Source: Candidatus Uhrbacteria bacterium | GTDB lineage: Bacteria > Patescibacteriota > Patescibacteriia > 2-12-FULL-60-25 | NCBI GenBank assembly: GCA_003576745.1 | Contig: QEVR01000002.1 | Location: 175,884 to 239,883, forward strand | Length of the DNA: 64,000 nt | Direction: 5' to 3' | In this document: piece after piece, positions 1 to 8,545 of the stretch | Layout of the letters: each line of letters begins with the position of its first letter | Position numbering within the stretch: position 1 is the stretch's first letter | The notes under the pieces: generated by a model | What the model saw: the letters and a program-made list of their open reading frames with translations, nothing else | Databases searched by the model: none | What the model was told of the DNA's origin: nothing | Made by a program: the position numbers and the translations under genes

Positions 1-137
1 GCGCCCTACATCCTACTCCCCACACTCCCTATTCCGCATCCTACGCACCACGCCTACGTACTCTCTTCGCATCCCGCAACCCGCATACCGCATGGCTCAC
101 GGCCCATGGCTCACGTCCCCCTACTCCCGACTCCCTT
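1..137. repeat. dispersed word repeat, copy 1
   Basis: Low-complexity DNA made of short words (cctacgtactct, cgcataccgcatggctcacgg). About 45 bp near its start recur in reverse complement around 6859-6908 with one single-base gap. The minus-strand znuB gene ends inside it. Confidence 0.8.
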
Positions 138-924
138 TCCCCACAAGGCTTGCCGCAAACATGAGAAGGGCGATAACAACGATGGTTCCGCCGCTTGGGA
201 TATCCAGATAAAAAGATGCAAAGAGGCCGGCAATGACAGCGATCAAGGAGAGAGCGATGGAATGGACCGTCGTCTTGAAAAAACTTTTGCTGAATTGCGA
301 GGCCGTAAGCACAGGGATCACCATGAGCGCGCCCACCAAAAGCACGCCGACCACGCGAATAGACAAGGAAACGGTAATGCCGGCAAGCAGCATAAGCGCC
401 GTATTCAGCGCGCGCACGGGCAGGCCGCCGGCTTTGGCAAGCTCCTCATCATAGGCGACAACGAATATTTTTCTGAACAGCAGTATCGTGGCGGCGAGCA
501 CGGCAACGCCGAGAACGGCGACAAGACGGACATCTCCCGCGGAAACGGTCGCGATACTGCCGAATAAGTACGAAAAAATATTTACGTTCAGATTATGCGA
601 AACGCCGAGCAACACAATAGCCAGCGCGAGACTGCCGGATAAAAAGAGCGCCAGCACGGATTCTCCGAACATTTTTCGTTTTTCCCGCAGCCGGTCGATG
701 CCAAGCGCCGCGAGGACGGACACGGCAATGGCGCCGACCATGGGATTGAAACGAAAAACCGCTCCGGCCGCCACACCGAGCAGCGACACATGCGACAGCG
801 TGTCGGCGAGCAGGGAGTATCGGCGAACAACCAAAAAGACGCCGATAAGGGGTGCGATGACGGCAACCACGATCCCCGCCAGAAACGCGCGGATCATGAA
901 GTCATACTGGAAGATCAGCGGCAT
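121..924 (-). CDS. znuB: metal ABC transporter permease (ZnuB/MntB family)
   Basis: Membrane permease of a Zn/Mn uptake ABC transporter (ABC-3 family), 267 aa, with about eight hydrophobic segments and the family N-terminal region around RRYSLLADTLSHVSLLG. It is the last gene of a znuA-znuC-znuB operon on the minus strand and starts 1 nt after znuC stops. The final residues (KGSRE and the TAG stop) lie in the dispersed repeat, so the native C-terminus has been replaced or extended by repeat sequence. Zinc versus manganese cannot be settled from the permease. Family assignment is firm. Confidence 0.9.
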   Translation of the reverse strand: MPLIFQYDFMIRAFLAGIVVAVIAPLIGVFLVVRRYSLLADTLSHVSLLGVAAGAVFRFNPMVGAIAVSVLAALGIDRLREKRKMFGESVLALFLSGSLALAIVLLGVSHNLNVNIFSYLFGSIATVSAGDVRLVAVLGVAVLAATILLFRKIFVVAYDEELAKAGGLPVRALNTALMLLAGITVSLSIRVVGVLLVGALMVIPVLTASQFSKSFFKTTVHSIALSLIAVIAGLFASFYLDIPSGGTIVVIALLMFAASLVGKGSRE

Positions 925-925
925 A

Positions 926-1681
926 TTACGAATGACGGTGAATATGCGTTATCTTCCGGCCGTACAGTTTTTCGATAATCTGCGGTTCATGGAGCAGGGA
1001 GGGCTTTCCATAACAGAGCAGGCCGCGATTCAGACAAATGACGGACTTCACTTCCTCGGCAATCACGTCGATATCATGCGAGACGAACAGGATAGTTAAT
1101 TTTTCCTTCAGATTCAGCTCGCGGAGAAAATCGTAAAAATCCTTTTGCGCGGCAATGTCGATGCCGACGAATGGCTCGTCCAGAATCAGCATCTTCGGAT
1201 TGGCGGCGAGCGCGCGCGCCACATATACGCGCTGGCGCTGTCCGCCCGACAAACGGCTCATGCGTTGGTCTTTCAAATCCGCGATGCGCGCGATCTTGAG
1301 CGCCTTTTGAACGGCTCGCGCATCCTCGCTCCCGAATCGGCCGAAGACACCGAGCGCCGCCGTCCGACCGCTTTCCACCACCTCGGAAACCGTTACCGGA
1401 AATGAGGCGGTCTCCGTTGCGATCCTCTGCGGGACATATCCGATCTCAAACTTTTTTTCATACACATCGAGGGACATGCCGTCGATGCGGACACTCCCCG
1501 ATTCCGGCCTAAGAAGACCGACGAGAATCTTCAGCAGAGTCGTTTTCCCGCTTCCATTCGGACCGATAATCCCGACATAATCCCCTTTCTCGACCGAAAA
1601 TGACACGTGCTCAATCACGGGATTGCGGCCGTAGCGGAAGCTCACGTCCTGAACCTCTATGAGGGGCTGTTTTCCTGACAT
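926..1681 (-). CDS. znuC: metal ABC transporter ATP-binding protein
   Basis: ATPase subunit of the Zn/Mn importer, 251 aa, normal length. Walker A GPNGSGKTT is at residues 40-48, the signature LSGGQRQR near 144-151 and Walker B LILDEP near 165-170, followed by the switch His in FVSHD. It overlaps the 3' end of znuA by 25 bp, so translation is probably coupled. No good Shine-Dalgarno sequence is visible at its ATG. Confidence 0.93.
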   Translation of the reverse strand: MSGKQPLIEVQDVSFRYGRNPVIEHVSFSVEKGDYVGIIGPNGSGKTTLLKILVGLLRPESGSVRIDGMSLDVYEKKFEIGYVPQRIATETASFPVTVSEVVESGRTAALGVFGRFGSEDARAVQKALKIARIADLKDQRMSRLSGGQRQRVYVARALAANPKMLILDEPFVGIDIAAQKDFYDFLRELNLKEKLTILFVSHDIDVIAEEVKSVICLNRGLLCYGKPSLLHEPQIIEKLYGRKITHIHRHS

Positions 1682-2619
1682 GTGAGTGCGGTCTTTAGAT
1701 TGCTGAGATTCTCGAGCATGACACTCACGTAACTCTTTCCTGCCCGCAATTCCTCTTCGGTCAGGCCTTCCAATGGATTCAATACGAGGGTTTCTGCTCC
1801 GATCTCATTCGCGATTGTTTGCGCGATCTTCGGGCTCACCAGCGTTTCGAAAAATATAACCTTGATCCCTCGAACCTTTGCGAGGTCCGCGATTTCTGCA
1901 AGACGCCTGGGAGACGGATCTTCGTCGGGCGACAATCCTAAAATATATTCCGTATCGAGCGCATATTGCCGCGCAAGATACCTGAAGGCATTATGGGTTG
2001 TCACGATAGTCCGGCTGGCGCATTGTTCCAAACCGCTTCGATAGGCCTGATCCAATTCCGTGAGCGTTTGGATATATGCGTCGCGATTGGCCTCGTATGC
2101 GCCGGCGCCGTCGGGATCCGCATCCGAGAGCAGTTTGGCGGTCAATCCGATGATTTTTTGCGCATTTCGCGGATCAAGCCAGATATGCGGATCATACGCC
2201 TCTCCCTCATCATCTGTATCCGTTTCGAGAACGTCAACCTGATCGCTCATCCTCGATACAATGACTCCCTTCGACCGGATGTCATCCGCCAGACGATCGG
2301 CCCATCCATCGATGCCATTCCCGTTATACAGAAATAATTTCGCTTTGTAGACGCCCGCGATCTCGAGAGGGGTCGGTTCATATTCATGCGGTTCTGTCCC
2401 GGGAGGCGTGATGTTCACGACCCGAACCCGATCTCCTCCCACCCGTGCCGCAAATTCCGCCAAAGGATAAAAACTCGCCACGACGGTTATTGTCCCCTCG
2501 GTCGTATTAGCGTTTAACGGCGCTCTACGAGCGACTGCCAGCCAAAGAGCGGCGACGAACACGGCCGCTAAACCGAGAAACAGGGCAAGTAATACAGCTC
2601 GCTTTTTTATATTCGCCAT
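1657..2619 (-). CDS. znuA: metal ABC transporter substrate-binding protein (ZnuA/TroA family)
   Basis: Extracytoplasmic metal-binding protein, 320 aa. An N-terminal membrane segment (about residues 7-30) has no lipobox Cys, so it looks like an anchored or cleaved signal. Expected ligands are present: His78 (TEPHEYEP), His145 (DPHIWLDP), His209 (TTHNAF) and an acidic residue near 278 (FFETLVSP). Instead of the His-rich loop of true zinc ZnuA proteins there is a short acidic stretch (ETDTDDEGE) just before DPHIW, so either Mn or Zn is possible. First gene of the operon. Confidence 0.9.
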   Translation of the reverse strand: MANIKKRAVLLALFLGLAAVFVAALWLAVARRAPLNANTTEGTITVVASFYPLAEFAARVGGDRVRVVNITPPGTEPHEYEPTPLEIAGVYKAKLFLYNGNGIDGWADRLADDIRSKGVIVSRMSDQVDVLETDTDDEGEAYDPHIWLDPRNAQKIIGLTAKLLSDADPDGAGAYEANRDAYIQTLTELDQAYRSGLEQCASRTIVTTHNAFRYLARQYALDTEYILGLSPDEDPSPRRLAEIADLAKVRGIKVIFFETLVSPKIAQTIANEIGAETLVLNPLEGLTEEELRAGKSYVSVMLENLSNLKTALTCQENSPS

Positions 2620-2651
2620 GCCGACAGTCTAAATCAAGAGGGCGTATCTGC

Positions 2652-3986
2652 CTAGAATGAGAATTTCTCGAAATGAATGCGTCCGGGACTCACGCCGAGC
2701 TCGCGCAAGGCCTTTCGCAATGACGCGAGCATGGGCGGCGGCCCGCAAAGATACGCTTCCCGATCGGCGATGTCGGGTACCAACCGCGATAGTTTGTCTG
2801 CGTCAATCGTTCCCTTCTCTCCCGGATGCTCCGGTTCATGGCTTAAAACGTAATGGAGAGGAAAACGGTATCGGGACGACAGATGGTCCAACTCTTTCCG
2901 AAAAATGATATCGTCCGATGTCTTGCTCCCATACACAAGCACTGCATCATTGCTTGGCGCAATCTGTTCGATGAGGGGGCGTATAGGCGTGATACCCACC
3001 CCGCCGGCGATAAACGCGTACTTCTTTCCGGGCGTCGGATCGGCAGTAAATACGCCATACGGGCCGTCCACGATCACGCGCGTTCCCGGCCTGAGATTGG
3101 GAATGGCGGACGTGAAATCTCCGGACTGTTTGATGGTGAACCGAAGCCGATTCCCTTCCGGGATGGCAGACAGCGAAAACGGATGCTCCTGCCACCAAAA
3201 ACCTTTTTGGAGAAAACGGAGGATGAAAAACTGGCCGGGCAATGCGCGGAAGCGCGATACATTACTGCCCTCGATCATGACGGAATTCGTATCATGCGTT
3301 TCGGGGACAATGCCGCTGACGCGGAAACGCTGCGTCCATGACTGCCGAACCGGTTTTGCGAAGCGGAACAAGAGCACATTACCGAAGACGAATATATACA
3401 ACCCGTACCAGTATGCGGTAAAGACCCCACTCTGCAGAAAGTCCCCGCCAAGCGGCAACTGGTGGAAAAAGGCCAGCCCGACCACGGCGTATGTGAGCAG
3501 ATGCGCGTAATACCATGTTTCATACTTCAAGCGCCGCCGCACAATGGCAATGGAAAGAAGAACCACGCCAATGAGGAGAATTACGGCAATGGCCGCCGCA
3601 AGCAGGCTTGCGTCTCCCGTCACGAGATGAACGAACTGTCGGAGAGGATTCGCTCGGACGAAATCCGCATACGCAAGCGTAATAAAGAGCGGATGCGCCA
3701 AGACAAACCCGAACGTGGCATATCCGTTCCACGCGTGCACGCGCGTAAGTTTATCCAGCCCAAAGAGACGTTCGATCCAAACGGCTCTGCCGATAAGCAT
3801 AAATTGCAGCAGAATGCCGGAAACCGCGAGGAGACCGAAAAGCCTCCCCAGCGCGAGCATCGACCCCGCAGCCATTCCGCGAAAGAGCGCTGAGGATCCT
3901 TGCCACCAAAACCATGCAATCACCAAAAAGTGTGCGGCCAAGAGGAGAATGACAGCGAATCCCCACATGCGATGACGCAAGTTCAT
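2652..3986 (-). CDS. ferric-reductase-like flavohaem oxidoreductase
   Basis: Membrane cytochrome b-type domain fused to a ferredoxin-reductase domain, 444 aa. Six or so membrane helices span residues 8-205. Candidate haem ligands are His84, His98, His162 and His175, in two pairs about 13 apart. The FAD site HPFSLS is at 268-273, the NAD(P) motif AGGVGITP around 327-334 and CGPPPM at 414-419. The family (FRE/NOX-like) passes electrons from NAD(P)H across the membrane to metal ions or oxygen; the acceptor is unknown here. It lies between a metal importer and a cupredoxin gene, which fits metal reduction. Confidence 0.85.
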   Translation of the reverse strand: MNLRHRMWGFAVILLLAAHFLVIAWFWWQGSSALFRGMAAGSMLALGRLFGLLAVSGILLQFMLIGRAVWIERLFGLDKLTRVHAWNGYATFGFVLAHPLFITLAYADFVRANPLRQFVHLVTGDASLLAAAIAVILLIGVVLLSIAIVRRRLKYETWYYAHLLTYAVVGLAFFHQLPLGGDFLQSGVFTAYWYGLYIFVFGNVLLFRFAKPVRQSWTQRFRVSGIVPETHDTNSVMIEGSNVSRFRALPGQFFILRFLQKGFWWQEHPFSLSAIPEGNRLRFTIKQSGDFTSAIPNLRPGTRVIVDGPYGVFTADPTPGKKYAFIAGGVGITPIRPLIEQIAPSNDAVLVYGSKTSDDIIFRKELDHLSSRYRFPLHYVLSHEPEHPGEKGTIDADKLSRLVPDIADREAYLCGPPPMLASLRKALRELGVSPGRIHFEKFSF

Positions 3987-4002
3987 AACTTGTGATTGGG
4001 AA

Positions 4003-4101
4003 AAAAGGGCTAAGGGAAACGGGTTATGGGTTATTGGTTACTACGGGGCGCATGGCTCACGGCGCATGGCCCAAGGCTCACGACTAACCCTCCCCACTCC
4101 C
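4003..4101. repeat. 99-bp inverted repeat, left arm
   Basis: Identical over 99 bp to the reverse complement of 6904-7002. It contains the words aagggctaaggg, ggttatgggttattgg and catggctcacggcgcatgg of the dispersed family. The cupredoxin gene reads into it from the other strand. Confidence 0.95.
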
Positions 4102-4603
4102 CCATCTGGCGGTGAGCGCCAACACTGCAGTAGTACTCGAAACTTCCCGCCTTATCGGCGACGAATTCCACGTCATACCTTTCGCCGGTCTTATTCGGAG
4201 CAAAGTCAACATTGAATTCATCGAGGACAAAATTATGAAAGCCCCCGGCATTCACGAAATGAATCTTGACCGTATCGCCTTTTTTCACGCGGATCTCATC
4301 CGGCGTGAACCAAAAATTTCCTCCTGCCACGTCGAATGTCAGGACCGTTGGCTCATGTAATGCCGCGCCGGCTTCAAGCTGCCTGGCCTGCACATCCGTG
4401 AGCTCCAAAGGTTCCGTGGGCGCCATTTGGCCATTCGGTTTTGGCGTATCATTCTCCGGCGTTGCGGAGGATTCGACGGCCGTCGGCGCATCTTCGGCCG
4501 GCGCGGCGGGCTGTTCGTTTGCCAAAGGCGCGCATCCGGCGCCGGTGATAAGCAAGGTTGAAATGGCGATCGAATGGACGATGCCATGGAACGGATTCTT
4601 CAT
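4031..4603 (-). CDS. cupredoxin-domain lipoprotein
   Basis: Small blue-copper-type protein, 190 aa from ATG 4603; an upstream in-frame ATG at 4681 would place extra residues before the signal sequence. Lipobox LITGAGC puts the lipidated Cys at residue 24, followed by a Pro/Ala/Glu-rich linker to about 70. The cupredoxin fold occupies about 85-178 with type-1 copper ligands His123 (GFHNF), Cys159, His164 and Met167 (CSVGAHRQM). Likely an extracytoplasmic electron carrier. Residues 168-190 and the stop are encoded entirely by one arm of the 99-bp inverted repeat; the first of them, GEWGGLVVS, resembles a normal final cupredoxin strand. Confidence 0.85.
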   Translation of the reverse strand: MKNPFHGIVHSIAISTLLITGAGCAPLANEQPAAPAEDAPTAVESSATPENDTPKPNGQMAPTEPLELTDVQARQLEAGAALHEPTVLTFDVAGGNFWFTPDEIRVKKGDTVKIHFVNAGGFHNFVLDEFNVDFAPNKTGERYDVEFVADKAGSFEYYCSVGAHRQMGEWGGLVVSLGPCAVSHAPRSNQ

Positions 4604-4884
4604 AGGAACGTGTATATGTTTAACGAATGAGTGACGAAAAAACGATCCCTTGTCGCACGGCTTTGAACTGTGCAAGGACATTTTTCTCGATAAGGTTGTA
4701 TCATGAAATCATCTCGTCTTCCATTCTGCAAGCATCGGAGATACTCCGCGGCAAACTATTCTGTTTGAAACGATACGTCTTCCGGCGGGAATCCCATGCG
4801 CCTCCCTCTGAACGGCCCGTTTCCAATGTACCATTCAGGCACATTCGGGATACGCTCTCAACGCATATTACCGTTCTGCCTTGA

Positions 4885-5370
4885 ATGCCCTTCACAGAAT
4901 CGTCTATGACACCTGCAAAATCCTCACTCCGTGTGCCATTTTTCCGCCAAAGAACGGAATACACCTGCGGCCCGCGCGCACTGCAGATGGTGTTGGCATA
5001 TTATGGAACCCGGGTGACAATCAGCGCTCTGCTGAAAATATGCAAGGCCAAAAAAAGTACAGGAACGGAAAGAAAGCATCTTATCGCCGCCGCCTCGTCG
5101 TTCGGATATCGCGTGCACGCAAAGAACGACTCGAACATTTCAGCCGTCTGCTCCTATGTCGCACGCGGCATACCGGTGATAGTGAATTACCGGCACATTT
5201 CTTCGGAGGGCCATTATGCCGTTGTCGTGGGATGCACCCGGACCGATCTGATATTGAATGATCCCTGGTATGGTGCGGGATGGCGCATTTCCAAACAGGA
5301 TTTTCTCAAACGGTGGTATGGCTACCATGTCAATAAACATACGCGCTGGATGATGGCCGTATATACATAA
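4885..5370 (+). CDS. C39-like cysteine peptidase domain protein
   Basis: Single-domain papain-like protein, 161 aa. The triad positions are visible: Cys28 in YTCGPRA, His110 in EGHYAVVVG and Asp126 in LNDPW. No transporter, leader peptide gene or signal peptide is near, so this is not a bacteriocin-exporting C39 transporter; stand-alone versions act on unknown substrates. An alternative start is at 4906. It lies within the 99-bp inverted-repeat segment. Confidence 0.7.
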   Translation: MPFTESSMTPAKSSLRVPFFRQRTEYTCGPRALQMVLAYYGTRVTISALLKICKAKKSTGTERKHLIAAASSFGYRVHAKNDSNISAVCSYVARGIPVIVNYRHISSEGHYAVVVGCTRTDLILNDPWYGAGWRISKQDFLKRWYGYHVNKHTRWMMAVYT

Positions 5371-5464
5371 AAACGCGGACGTATGCGTCCATGCCAGTTT
5401 TGAATCGATCCGCGGAAGGTCTTCTCGCTTGACAGATGCCGCCGACGCGTACATCAAACCACCA

Positions 5465-5473
5465 TGCTATGAT
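5465..5473 (+). promoter_or_regulatory. extended -10 box
   Basis: TGC followed by TATGAT, 16 nt before the ATG at 5490. No matching -35 was recognised. Confidence 0.45.
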
Positions 5474-5489
5474 GGGAGCTCGCGAACCT

Positions 5490-5903
5490 ATGGACGCATC
5501 GGCAATGGGGCGGCAATTCCTGACGCTCACGGCAAAAACTCTTCTTGCCGTCATGCTTTTTTTGACGCTGATCCTGGTAACGGCCCCGAACTGCCACATC
5601 CGGCACCCATCGAACGCCCATCAGCAATGGCAGCATTTGGCCTGTCACGCCGATAGCATCACGCTTCCGTTCCTGGATGTGGTGCATCTTTTCGGCAATA
5701 TGCATCTCCCGAATCTGGCGGAGCTCCTGCTCCTGCTTGTCGCCGCGGCCGCCATTGCCGTAGCGGGAGGCCGCAAGGAAAATGCCGAGCCTCCGAATAT
5801 CAGAATCCGCCACCGCCGACTCCGTTGGATTTGGGCCCGGCGTCTTCCATTTTCCGATCCTGCAACCAGTTTATTTTATTTTGTGGCACAACGCGATGCG
5901 TGA
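5490..5903 (+). CDS. small His/Cys-rich membrane protein
   Basis: Not recognised. From ATG 5490 it gives 137 aa with two membrane helices (about 10-32 and 76-94). Between them is a short loop unusually rich in metal-ligand residues: Cys35, His36, His39, His44, His49, Cys52, His53, then His66 and His72. The C-terminal tail is basic. Starts at 5436, 5469 or 5505 are also possible. Its place between a C39-like gene and dsbA, close to a cupredoxin, suggests a metal or redox role, but that is inference. It ends 49 nt before dsbA. Confidence 0.55.
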   Translation: MDASAMGRQFLTLTAKTLLAVMLFLTLILVTAPNCHIRHPSNAHQQWQHLACHADSITLPFLDVVHLFGNMHLPNLAELLLLLVAAAAIAVAGGRKENAEPPNIRIRHRRLRWIWARRLPFSDPATSLFYFVAQRDA

Positions 5904-5952
5904 CCTCGTCCCGCGTTTGATTCTTCCAATTCGTTATTCCTCATCAGACGAT

Positions 5953-6732
5953 ATGTCATTGTTATCTCAAAAACCTATGCCACAACAGTCTTTTCTCGAC
6001 TCCATGCCGCCCAAACAAAGTTTTTACTTCGGTCTTATTTCGGGCATTGGCGGCATGGCAATCGCCGGTCTCCTCTTTACCATGACGGGAGGATTCGCCT
6101 CCGGTGGATCCCCGCTCGCCAAGGCAACTGCGCCCTCGGCGCCGAGCCCGACCGCTGCAGCGCTCGCGCCCTCGCCCACACCCTCGCCCACACCCACTGC
6201 CGCGGACATGCCGCCCGTAACAGATGCGGACTGGGTGCGCGGAGACGTGAATAAAGCGCAAGTGGTTCTCGTCGAATATTCCGATTACGAATGTCCGTTC
6301 TGCCAGCGCCATCATCCGACCATGCAGAAAATCATGCAGGACTACGGAGACAAAGTCGCCTGGGTATACCGCCACTTCCCGCTCACAAGTATTCACCCGC
6401 AGGCTAATCCGGCGGCGCTTGCCGCAGAGTGCGTCGGCGAGCAAAAAGGGAATGACGGCTTCTGGAAATTTACGGACGCCATGTTCGATAACCAGGATCA
6501 GCTCGGCGATACCTTCTATGAACAGACGGCGAAATCGCTTGGCGTAAATGTCGACACATATACGTCCTGCTACACCTCCAAAAAGTACGCTCAAAAAGTT
6601 AGCGAACAATACAATGGAGGCGGAGCCGCGGGCGTATCAGGCACGCCGGCAACCTTCGTGAACGGCCAGCTCGTATCCGGGGCTGTCCCCTATGAGCAGT
6701 TCCGGTCAATCATCGATTCGATCTTGAACTAA
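5953..6732 (+). CDS. DsbA-family thiol oxidoreductase, membrane-anchored
   Basis: Thioredoxin-fold protein, 259 aa from ATG 5953; an upstream in-frame ATG at 5782 would overlap the previous gene. One membrane anchor (about 23-46), a Pro/Ala/Ser/Thr linker to about 85, then the DsbA domain with active site CPFC (Cys114, Cys117) and cis-proline loop SGTPATF (Pro222). It probably forms or exchanges disulfides outside the membrane, useful for the many Cys-rich exported proteins in this window. Followed by a strong terminator. Confidence 0.9.
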   Translation: MSLLSQKPMPQQSFLDSMPPKQSFYFGLISGIGGMAIAGLLFTMTGGFASGGSPLAKATAPSAPSPTAAALAPSPTPSPTPTAADMPPVTDADWVRGDVNKAQVVLVEYSDYECPFCQRHHPTMQKIMQDYGDKVAWVYRHFPLTSIHPQANPAALAAECVGEQKGNDGFWKFTDAMFDNQDQLGDTFYEQTAKSLGVNVDTYTSCYTSKKYAQKVSEQYNGGGAAGVSGTPATFVNGQLVSGAVPYEQFRSIIDSILN

Positions 6733-6741
6733 CCAAGCCGC

Positions 6742-6771
6742 AAAACGCCTCCACGTCACGGGGGCGTTTTT
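6742..6771 (+). terminator. terminator after dsbA
   Basis: Stem aaaacgcctcc/gggggcgtttt (one G-T pair) with loop acgtcac, then further T. Confidence 0.85.
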
Positions 6772-6784
6772 GCGTTGGACGTGG

Positions 6785-7045
6785 GAGAATTGGGAAGTAG
6801 GGAGTTGGTCGTGAGCCTTGGACCTTGGGCCATGCGGTATACGGGATGCACCATGCGGTATGCGGAAAGAGTACGTAGGACGTGGTGCGTAGGATGCGGA
6901 ATAGGGAGTGGGGAGGGTTAGTCGTGAGCCTTGGGCCATGCGCCGTGAGCCATGCGCCCCGTAGTAACCAATAACCCATAACCCGTTTCCCTTAGCCCTT
7001 TTCCCCGCAACCCGCTCACCGCATTCCGCCCTCTCCTCCCTACCT
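6785..7045. repeat. dispersed word repeat with right arm of the 99-bp inverted repeat
   Basis: Reverse-oriented words (cgtgagccttgggccatgcg, gtacgtaggacg). 6904-7002 is the perfect reverse complement of 4003-4101. No gene is present from 6733 to 7124 apart from the terminator and a promoter box at 7055. Confidence 0.9.
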
Positions 7046-7054
7046 CCCCGAACC

Positions 7055-7063
7055 TGCTATACT
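7055..7063 (+). promoter_or_regulatory. extended -10 box at the repeat edge
   Basis: TGC TATACT within gaacctgctatact. The same 14 bases occur at the edge of another repeat copy upstream of the gene at 15850. Confidence 0.5.
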
Positions 7064-7124
7064 TCAAACGAACGCCCGATTCTTCGCGGATTCGGGGATA
7101 TCATTCATTAGTATTGCCCTTCAT

Positions 7125-7376
7125 ATGTCAAAGTTCGATGCGAATAAACTCGCCCTCGCTGGCGCAATAACGGCCGCGCTGTGCATGATGCTCTTGAGCA
7201 TCCTGAACGGCCTCGGTCTGTATCAAGGAGCCACGAATCAAATGATGTCGTGGCATATGTATTACAGCCCGACCGTGGGCGGAACCGTGAGCGGCATGGT
7301 AGAGGCCGCCGTTATTACCTATGTCGTCCTCTTTGTGTTTGCATGGGTGTATAACGCGCTCGGCGCAAAAAAATAG
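7125..7376 (+). CDS. DUF5676-like two-helix membrane protein
   Basis: 83 aa with two membrane helices (about 10-32 and 55-78) and the N-terminal pattern KLALAGAITAALCMML, which matches my memory of DUF5676 proteins. Function unknown; such proteins are often found near heavy-metal and redox genes, as here. A bidirectional terminator follows. Confidence 0.75.
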   Translation: MSKFDANKLALAGAITAALCMMLLSILNGLGLYQGATNQMMSWHMYYSPTVGGTVSGMVEAAVITYVVLFVFAWVYNALGAKK

Positions 7377-7396
7377 CGTTCATCCGCATACGAAAT

Positions 7397-7421
7397 AAGC
7401 CCCCGAAGAACGGGGGCTTTT
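7397..7421 (+). terminator. bidirectional terminator
   Basis: Stem gcccccg/cgggggc with loop aagaa and TTTT, between two convergent genes. An A-rich flank on the other side allows it to serve yvcK as well. Confidence 0.85.
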
Positions 7422-7424
7422 GAT

Positions 7425-8402
7425 TCAGAACGCGGACACGATGGCGTTCGCGAGCTTGTCGGGGTCGTGCCGCAAAAGACTGCGCTTCACGTCATCGCTC
7501 GGATCATGCTGCACATCGCCATCGGCAAGCAGTCCGCAGCGGATAATGCGAAACGATTCGTTCGCAAAGTCGTCTTTTACGACGGGCTCGCCGGCGGCCA
7601 AATACCGTTCGAAGAGTTCCGACGGAATCGGTTCGCTGTTCACGATAACCGCGTCGAGGGCGGCGGGTTTTACATGATCCTGCACCACGTGGACAAAGCG
7701 TTTCGCCGTAAAATCGTCTGTCTGCCCGGCTTTCCAGGCGAGATTCAATACGAAGACGATCTTCGCATCCGTTTCGGCCAGGGCCTGACGGATGCCTTTT
7801 ACAAGAAGCACCGGAATGATACTGGTGTAAAGGTCGCCCGGCCCGAGAACGACAAGATCCGATTCCGCGATGGCGGAAAGCGCATCGCGGTTTGCGCGGA
7901 CGGACGGAGACAGGAAGACGCTCCGGATCGGCGCGCGATCCGTTCTCGGTTCGTCGATGGAATGTTCCCCATCCACGACAGTTCCGTCTTCAAGACGAGC
8001 GCAAAGATTCGTGGCGTGGACGGATGCCGGAATCACTCTTCCCCGAACATTCAGCAGGCGATGCGCGTGCCGGATAGCCTCCGACCGGTCGCCGTAGATA
8101 ATCTCGAGAGCGGAGAGGATGAGATTCCCGCAGTTCTGGCCGCGCAGTCCTCCTTCTGGAAATCGGAACGTAAAAAGCCGACGAACCACATCATCGGCCG
8201 ATGAAAGCGCGACGAGACATTGCCGCAGATCGCCCGGCGGCAGCACGCCCAGCTCGTCGCGAAGCAGTCCGGTGGAACCTCCGTTGTCCGCAATCGAAAC
8301 AATGGCCGATAGATCCACGGGATGTTTTTTCAAACCGAGCAGGGCCGTATACGTCCCCGTGCCGCCGCCAAGGACGGTAATGCGTTTCAATTGTCCATCC
8401 AT
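7425..8402 (-). CDS. yvcK: YvcK/CofD-family protein (gluconeogenesis factor)
   Basis: 325 aa, typical length. The N-terminus has the Rossmann motif VLGGGTGTYTALLGLK, then SIADNGGSTG and PPGDLRQCL, all characteristic of the YvcK subgroup. In Bacillus YvcK links central carbon use to cell-wall synthesis and binds UDP-GlcNAc-type ligands. The ATG is preceded by a good Shine-Dalgarno (CGGAGGAATGGC). Confidence 0.92.
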   Translation of the reverse strand: MDGQLKRITVLGGGTGTYTALLGLKKHPVDLSAIVSIADNGGSTGLLRDELGVLPPGDLRQCLVALSSADDVVRRLFTFRFPEGGLRGQNCGNLILSALEIIYGDRSEAIRHAHRLLNVRGRVIPASVHATNLCARLEDGTVVDGEHSIDEPRTDRAPIRSVFLSPSVRANRDALSAIAESDLVVLGPGDLYTSIIPVLLVKGIRQALAETDAKIVFVLNLAWKAGQTDDFTAKRFVHVVQDHVKPAALDAVIVNSEPIPSELFERYLAAGEPVVKDDFANESFRIIRCGLLADGDVQHDPSDDVKRSLLRHDPDKLANAIVSAF

Positions 8403-8484
8403 GCCATTCCTCCGATTATCCTGTATATGAATGAGTCAATGTGCGTGTGGTATATATCCAATACGACATGCGGCGTCAAACAAA

Positions 8485-8511
8485 AACACGGCTTCAACAT
8501 GAAACCGTGTT
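8485..8511 (-). terminator. terminator for the gene at 8546-8929
   Basis: Minus-strand stem AACACGG/CCGTGTT followed by TTTTGTTTG. Confidence 0.75.
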
Positions 8512-8545
8512 CGAACGTGCGCCGGACAGGCGCGAGAAAGCCGTT

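Noticed and set aside
4885-5370. Bacteriocin export peptidase
   Set aside because: No ABC transporter domain, leader or precursor gene nearby; only a lone C39-like domain.
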